Assembly: GCA_017521025.1 (NCBI GenBank)
Contig: JAFXEB010000033.1
Location: 120,773 to 184,772 of the forward strand
Direction: 5' to 3'
DNA: 64,000 nucleotides
DNA from: Clostridia bacterium
GTDB lineage: Bacteria; Bacillota; Clostridia; Oscillospirales; CAG-382
A program made the position numbers and the translations under genes. The notes under the pieces are model-generated. The model ran no database searches, was not told the origin of the DNA, and worked only from the letters and a program-made list of their open reading frames with translations. This document shows, one piece after another, positions 60,824 to 64,000 of this stretch (the stretch's first letter is position 1; each line of letters starts with the position of its first letter).

Positions 60824-62353
60824 ATGAAGGCTGAAACCACCAAAATTTTTATCCCACGCACATTGCTTGAGACGGGAGTAGACAAGGACATAGAGTTGGA
60901 GGGCACGCTGGCGGACTATTTACCCGGTATCAACAGAGTTGTGCGCACGGAGGCGAATATCTATATTGATGACACCACCATAAAGGGCACCAAGGCAGAG
61001 GTTCGAGGCAAGGCGGTGTTTGCATTGCTGTACGAATCCGACTACAAGAGCAAGCTGCGCTGTGAGCGCTTTACTGCCGATTTCAGCCACAGCTTTGATA
61101 TAGGCGAAACGCCTGAGGGCGAAAGCATAGCTCTGACAACGGGCAGATGCAGCTATGTGAGCTGTAAGACCCTTAACCCACGGCGCTTTATACTGAAATG
61201 CAGAGCAGACCTCGGACTGAAGCTACGCTGTATGCAAGGGATAAGCGTTATCTCTGCCGCCGACCTTAAGGGAGCATTTTTCAAGACGGAGGGACATAGA
61301 CTGTCGGTACTTATGACGCCCATTGACAAGAGCTTTTCACTGCGTGAGACGGTAAGCCTTGAGGGTATGCCTCCCGTTGGCGAGATAATATACGCAAGCC
61401 TTTGTTTTGCGCCCGCAGAGCATAACCTGTCAGAGGGTAGTGTGCTTATCCACTCCACCGCCATGCTAAAGTGCCTCTACGAGGAGGAGGGAGACGAAGG
61501 CGCACTGCGTTACATAGAGCGCAGCTTTCCCGTTGCGTTCACCGTAGATAGCGAAAGTCTGAACGGACAGTGTGAGCTTTCTGCGGAAATATGCTGCACC
61601 GACTGCGAGGTAGTCAAGGAAATGGACGGCTACGGTGAAATGCGTGTGCTTTCGGTAAACGGCAACGCAAGGGTAACACTGGAGCTTTTGGGTAGCAAGG
61701 ATATAGAGCTGCCCATAGATCTGTTTTTTGAGGAATACGAGAGCGAAAGCAAGGCCGACGTCTTAGTGGCAGAGAAGTGGGAAACGCAACCACGTCACCG
61801 TTTTTCAACGGAGAAGCTTGTTGAAGCGCCGGAGTTTAATGCAAGCACCATTATCGCTACCGATGGCGAAATAAGCGTAAGCGAGGTTACGTCAGAGAGT
61901 GATGAGGTATGGGTAAGCGGTGTATGTGCGGTCAGCATTCTCGGCAAGGGAGAGGACGGCGTTAAAGCGCAGGATGTTACTGCAAGCTTTAAGGAGAGAC
62001 TGCCCTTAAACAGCGAAAAGGACTGCCTCATTAACGCCAAGGCAAATATGCTGAGCGCCGCCGCTGAGCTGAGACCCGACGGCAGAGTAAGCTTGCGGAT
62101 AAACGCAGAGCTGTCTCTTAAAACCGTAAAGAAAGAGAGAATTACCGCCCTCACCGGCGCAGAGATAAACGCAAGGCAGGGGGACGAGGAGGATAATGTG
62201 CCCCTTATTATATACTACCCCGATCAGGGTGAGACCGCATGGGATATAGGAAAGCGTTATCACCGTGACCCTCAAGCGGTAATAAGCGAAAACGCCGACG
62301 CATTTGATAAGGCAGAGGTTGTAAAGGCAAAGGGGACTATACTGTATATGTAA
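60824..62353 (+). CDS. sipL: SipL-like spore coat morphogenetic protein (SPOCS/DUF3794 and LysM)
   Basis: 509 aa. At least two to three repeats of the DUF3794/SPOCS type (for example GTKAEVRGKAVFALLYESD near 45-65 and GDISVSEV-like strand pairs later) and a C-terminal LysM (YPDQGETAWDIGKRYHRDPQAVISEN, ~463-488). This is the layout of clostridial SipL, which binds SpoIVA through its LysM and anchors the spore coat. GAGGAG lies 7 nt before the ATG. Single gene, divergent from the spoVM-like pair. DUF3794-LysM paralogues exist, so SipL is the best but not only reading. Confidence 0.8.
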   Translation: MKAETTKIFIPRTLLETGVDKDIELEGTLADYLPGINRVVRTEANIYIDDTTIKGTKAEVRGKAVFALLYESDYKSKLRCERFTADFSHSFDIGETPEGESIALTTGRCSYVSCKTLNPRRFILKCRADLGLKLRCMQGISVISAADLKGAFFKTEGHRLSVLMTPIDKSFSLRETVSLEGMPPVGEIIYASLCFAPAEHNLSEGSVLIHSTAMLKCLYEEEGDEGALRYIERSFPVAFTVDSESLNGQCELSAEICCTDCEVVKEMDGYGEMRVLSVNGNARVTLELLGSKDIELPIDLFFEEYESESKADVLVAEKWETQPRHRFSTEKLVEAPEFNASTIIATDGEISVSEVTSESDEVWVSGVCAVSILGKGEDGVKAQDVTASFKERLPLNSEKDCLINAKANMLSAAAELRPDGRVSLRINAELSLKTVKKERITALTGAEINARQGDEEDNVPLIIYYPDQGETAWDIGKRYHRDPQAVISENADAFDKAEVVKAKGTILYM

Positions 62354-62382
62354 AGCTCCGCATCAAAATAATACTGCGAGAT

Positions 62383-62433
62383 AGGTGCTGTCTCAAATGT
62401 GTGGTGAATGCATTTAGGACAGCACCTTTTTTC
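62383..62433 (+). terminator. Terminator of sipL
   Basis: Stem AGGTGCTGTC/GACAGCACCT (62383-62392, 62418-62427) followed by TTTTTT. Confidence 0.85.
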
Positions 62434-62554
62434 TGCTATGACACCGTTTTTCATTCCGTCACTGTTCATTTACGCCTCCGTTTTATATCCCACACCACTT
62501 TATTTTGCGTCGCCTTTTTCATTTAGACACTGCTTTACTTTTGTGCCCCTTTGA

Positions 62555-62657
62555 CATTTTGACAGCGCTTTATGTTACCACGTTTTGACACCGCTTTATG
62601 TTACCACGTTTTGACACCGCTTTATGTTACCACGTTTCGACACCGCTTTATGTTACG
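62555..62657. repeat. 26-bp tandem repeat array, about four copies
   Basis: Units start at 62555 (25 bp, variant), 62580, 62606 and 62632 (last one with C for T and G at the end). The consensus reads ACGTTTTGACACCGCTTTATG then TTACC. A degraded copy may precede at 62521. Copies abut without spacers, so it is not CRISPR. It is between sipL and the MITE-like element. Confidence 0.95.
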
Positions 62658-62740
62658 TCACAGTTTTCTATCCATAACAAAATCCGACCAAAAAAGCATC
62701 GTCCTTCGGCAACAACATAACTCTTTGCGGGAGGCATCAC

Positions 62741-63004
62741 AAAGCCTTCCCCTCCGAGGGGAAGGTGTCACCGTAGGTGACGGATGAGGTGTAGCCGTCC
62801 ACGGGGCGGCGTTACGTTCCCTAAGCGGTAAGCGAAAGTACAACTGTCTTAGCAGACGGCTTTACGTTCCCTAAGCTGTGAGCGCAAGCAAAATGGAGTA
62901 GCCCCCCAGCGCACCGCATAAAACAGCGACAAACGGATGCTGGCGCATCCTACACCTCATCCACCGACTCCGTCGGTCCCCCTTCTCCTCAAAGGAGAAG
63001 GCTT
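62741..63004. mobile_element. MITE-like element with long terminal inverted repeats
   Basis: Left end 62741-62793 (AAAGCCTTCCCCTCCGAGGG... ending GATGAGGTGTA) and right end 62950-63004 (TACACCTCATCCACCGACTC... ending GAGAAGGCTT) are imperfect inverted repeats of about 54 bp. Each also holds its own hairpin. The ~155-bp middle has no ORF, but has two copies of a 28-bp direct repeat (62811-62838 and 62861-62888) around TACGTTCCCTAAGC. It is non-coding; a trans-acting transposase or REP-type spread is inferred. Confidence 0.75.
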
Positions 63005-63007
63005 ATT

Positions 63008-63041
63008 TATGTGTCCACTAAAATATGTGTCCACTAAAAAT
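63008..63041. repeat. Short direct repeat next to the MITE-like element
   Basis: ATGTGTCCACTAAAA occurs twice in a row (63009-63024 and 63025-63040), directly after the right inverted repeat. It may be a duplicated target or end sequence. Confidence 0.6.
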
Positions 63042-63049
63042 GGAATGAA

Positions 63050-63080
63050 AAACGCCTTGCAGGAAGCCTGCAAGGCGTTT
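63050..63080 (-). terminator. Terminator of the surface protein gene
   Basis: 14-bp perfect stem with a 3-nt loop (63050-63063, 63067-63080); on the minus strand it is followed by T-rich sequence. It is about 80 nt after the stop at 63160. A second, small GCGGC/GCCGC hairpin lies between. Confidence 0.75.
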
Positions 63081-63159
63081 CAATTACATATCCGTTATGC
63101 TGCGGCGGGGGGGATGCCGCATTTTACAGATTAGAATTAAATGTTCTGTATGTTATAAG

Positions 63160-64000
63160 TTATGCTCTCTTCTTAAGAACAACAACTGCAGCTGCAGAGA
63201 TAACTGCGAGAACTGCGAATACAGCGATACCAGCGTCGCCGGTATCGGGAGTGTCGTCACCGTCAACTACGGAAGAATCAGCAGCGGGCTCGGACTCAAC
63301 AGTGGACACAACAGTGGACTCAGCCTCAGAGGACTCTTCAACAGTGGGGATGTCCTTCTTAACGTCGCCAGCAGTCTGGTCATAAGCGGTGCCGTCAGCA
63401 GCGCCGAGATCCCATGCGGAAACGATGATGTCTTCTGCAGTGATAACAGCGTCATCAGCAACCTTGAAGTTAGCCTTGAAGAGGATGGTGCCTTCAGGGA
63501 TATCGTTAACAGAACCTACGTTAGCCATAAGACCGGTAACGCCGTCCTTGTCATATGCAGGGTTGGTAAGAGCGCCTGCAGCCTCGGTTGCGAGAGAATC
63601 AGCAATGTACTCGAGGTCAGCGGAGGTGTTGATAACAACCTTACCGGAGATGAAGCCTGCGGGCATAGCTGCGGTGATGGTAGCAGTGCCGTCGCCGTTG
63701 TCAACATACTTAACGGTGAAGGTAATGTCAGCAACCTTAACCTCTTCCTCAGAGGACTCGTCAGCGGGAGCGGACTCGTCAGCGGGAGCAACCTGCTCTT
63801 CTGCGCTGTGGAGAACGAGATCTCTTTCGCCAGAGTCAGGCTCACTGACAAACCACATCACAGCTTCCTCTTCCGACTCTTCACCATGTCTGATTACAGA
63901 ATCGATGTAGGCGCCGGGGTTTGCTCCCGCAAGAACGAGACTCACTTCAATGAGTTTACCGTGTGTAACACCGCGGCTATCGTTATGTTTAAGCTGTCCC
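63160..64000 (-). CDS. Cell-wall-anchored surface protein, C-terminal part (cut by window edge)
   Basis: The frame is open to the right edge, so at least ~279 codons of a longer protein are present. An acidic spacer (EEQVAPADESAPADESSEEE) precedes a beta-rich domain (~DITFTVKYVDNGDGTATITAAM ... EDIIVSAWDL) with the look of cohesin-type or Ig-like modules. A second Ser/Glu/Val-rich spacer leads to TPDTGD, a hydrophobic helix and KKRA: an LPxTG-like sortase signal of the xPxTG type. Probably secreted and sortase-linked. A cohesin role would imply a scaffoldin, but the fold is a guess. Confidence 0.75.
   Translation of the reverse strand, partial: GQLKHNDSRGVTHGKLIEVSLVLAGANPGAYIDSVIRHGEESEEEAVMWFVSEPDSGERDLVLHSAEEQVAPADESAPADESSEEEVKVADITFTVKYVDNGDGTATITAAMPAGFISGKVVINTSADLEYIADSLATEAAGALTNPAYDKDGVTGLMANVGSVNDIPEGTILFKANFKVADDAVITAEDIIVSAWDLGAADGTAYDQTAGDVKKDIPTVEESSEAESTVVSTVESEPAADSSVVDGDDTPDTGDAGIAVFAVLAVISAAAVVVLKKRA

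Noticed and set aside
62272..62469. 65-aa minus-strand ORF at the sipL 3' end
   Set aside because: Overlaps the sipL coding end and its terminator; no supporting signals.
62555..62657. CRISPR array
   Set aside because: The 26-bp units abut directly with no spacers, and there are no cas genes.
62572..62787. 71-aa ORF over the tandem repeats
   Set aside because: It is read straight through the repeat units and into the MITE-like end, with no ribosome site.

Overview
The window is a chromosomal segment of a spore-forming, Gram-positive anaerobe of the class Clostridia, most likely an Oscillospirales/Ruminococcaceae-type gut bacterium. The evidence is the conserved Firmicutes cluster yicC-remA-gmk-rpoZ-priA-def-fmt-rsmB-rlmN-prpC-prkC-rsgA, the dgt-dnaG-rpoD cluster, a T-box leader, a PyrR attenuator and an FMN riboswitch, a minimal SufCB Fe-S system, DUF5685 next to pheST, and spore-coat genes (SipL and a SpoVM-like micropeptide). 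No rRNA, tRNA, CRISPR, prophage or transposase gene was seen. Almost every position is genic.

Layout. 1-6.9 kb: MarR/ABC exporter (cut by the left edge), pyridoxal-type kinase, AI-2E family permease, FMN-riboswitch-controlled ribU, and a DivIVA-like / fumarase-beta / PepV operon. 6.9-12.8 kb: AGCS symporter, Ca-type P-ATPase, SGNH esterase, cysK. 12.8-20.9 kb (minus strand): one long array with a CapD-type epimerase, a Wzz/CpsD/CpsB tyrosine-kinase module, SufC-SufB, and a copper ATPase whose metal-binding domain and pump are in different frames joined by a -1 frameshift signal. 21-24.2 kb: serC-serA-TIM barrel operon. 24.2-25.7 kb: NSS transporter. 25.8-30.1 kb: a leucine-type T-box operon encoding a LeuA-like protein without recognisable catalytic residues and a TIM-barrel/acyl-CoA-synthetase fusion. 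30.1-36.8 kb: a repeat-flanked intergenic region, pyrR-uraA, DUF1846, YitT, hflX, rpmE. 36.8-50.1 kb: pssA and the large housekeeping cluster for translation and Ser/Thr signalling. 50.2-55.3 kb: dgt-dnaG-rpoD-dnaJ-membrane protein. 55.4-60.4 kb: DUF5685-pheS-pheT-ireB-small protein. 60.4-64 kb: two micro-ORFs including a SpoVM-like peptide, divergent sipL, a repeat-rich 0.8 kb spacer with a tandem array and a MITE-like inverted-repeat element, and the 3' end of a wall-anchored surface protein.

Most notable: (1) copA carries a dnaX-type slippery heptamer followed at once by a stop codon and a long stem-loop, predicting both a free copper chaperone and the full pump from one gene; (2) the T-box operon at 25.8-30.0 kb looks like a leucine-responsive system built from a degenerate LeuA paralogue and an unusual fusion enzyme; (3) a 31-codon SpoVM-like gene with an unknown 49-aa partner lies beside sipL. 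All calls were made by reading the sequence; no database search was run.
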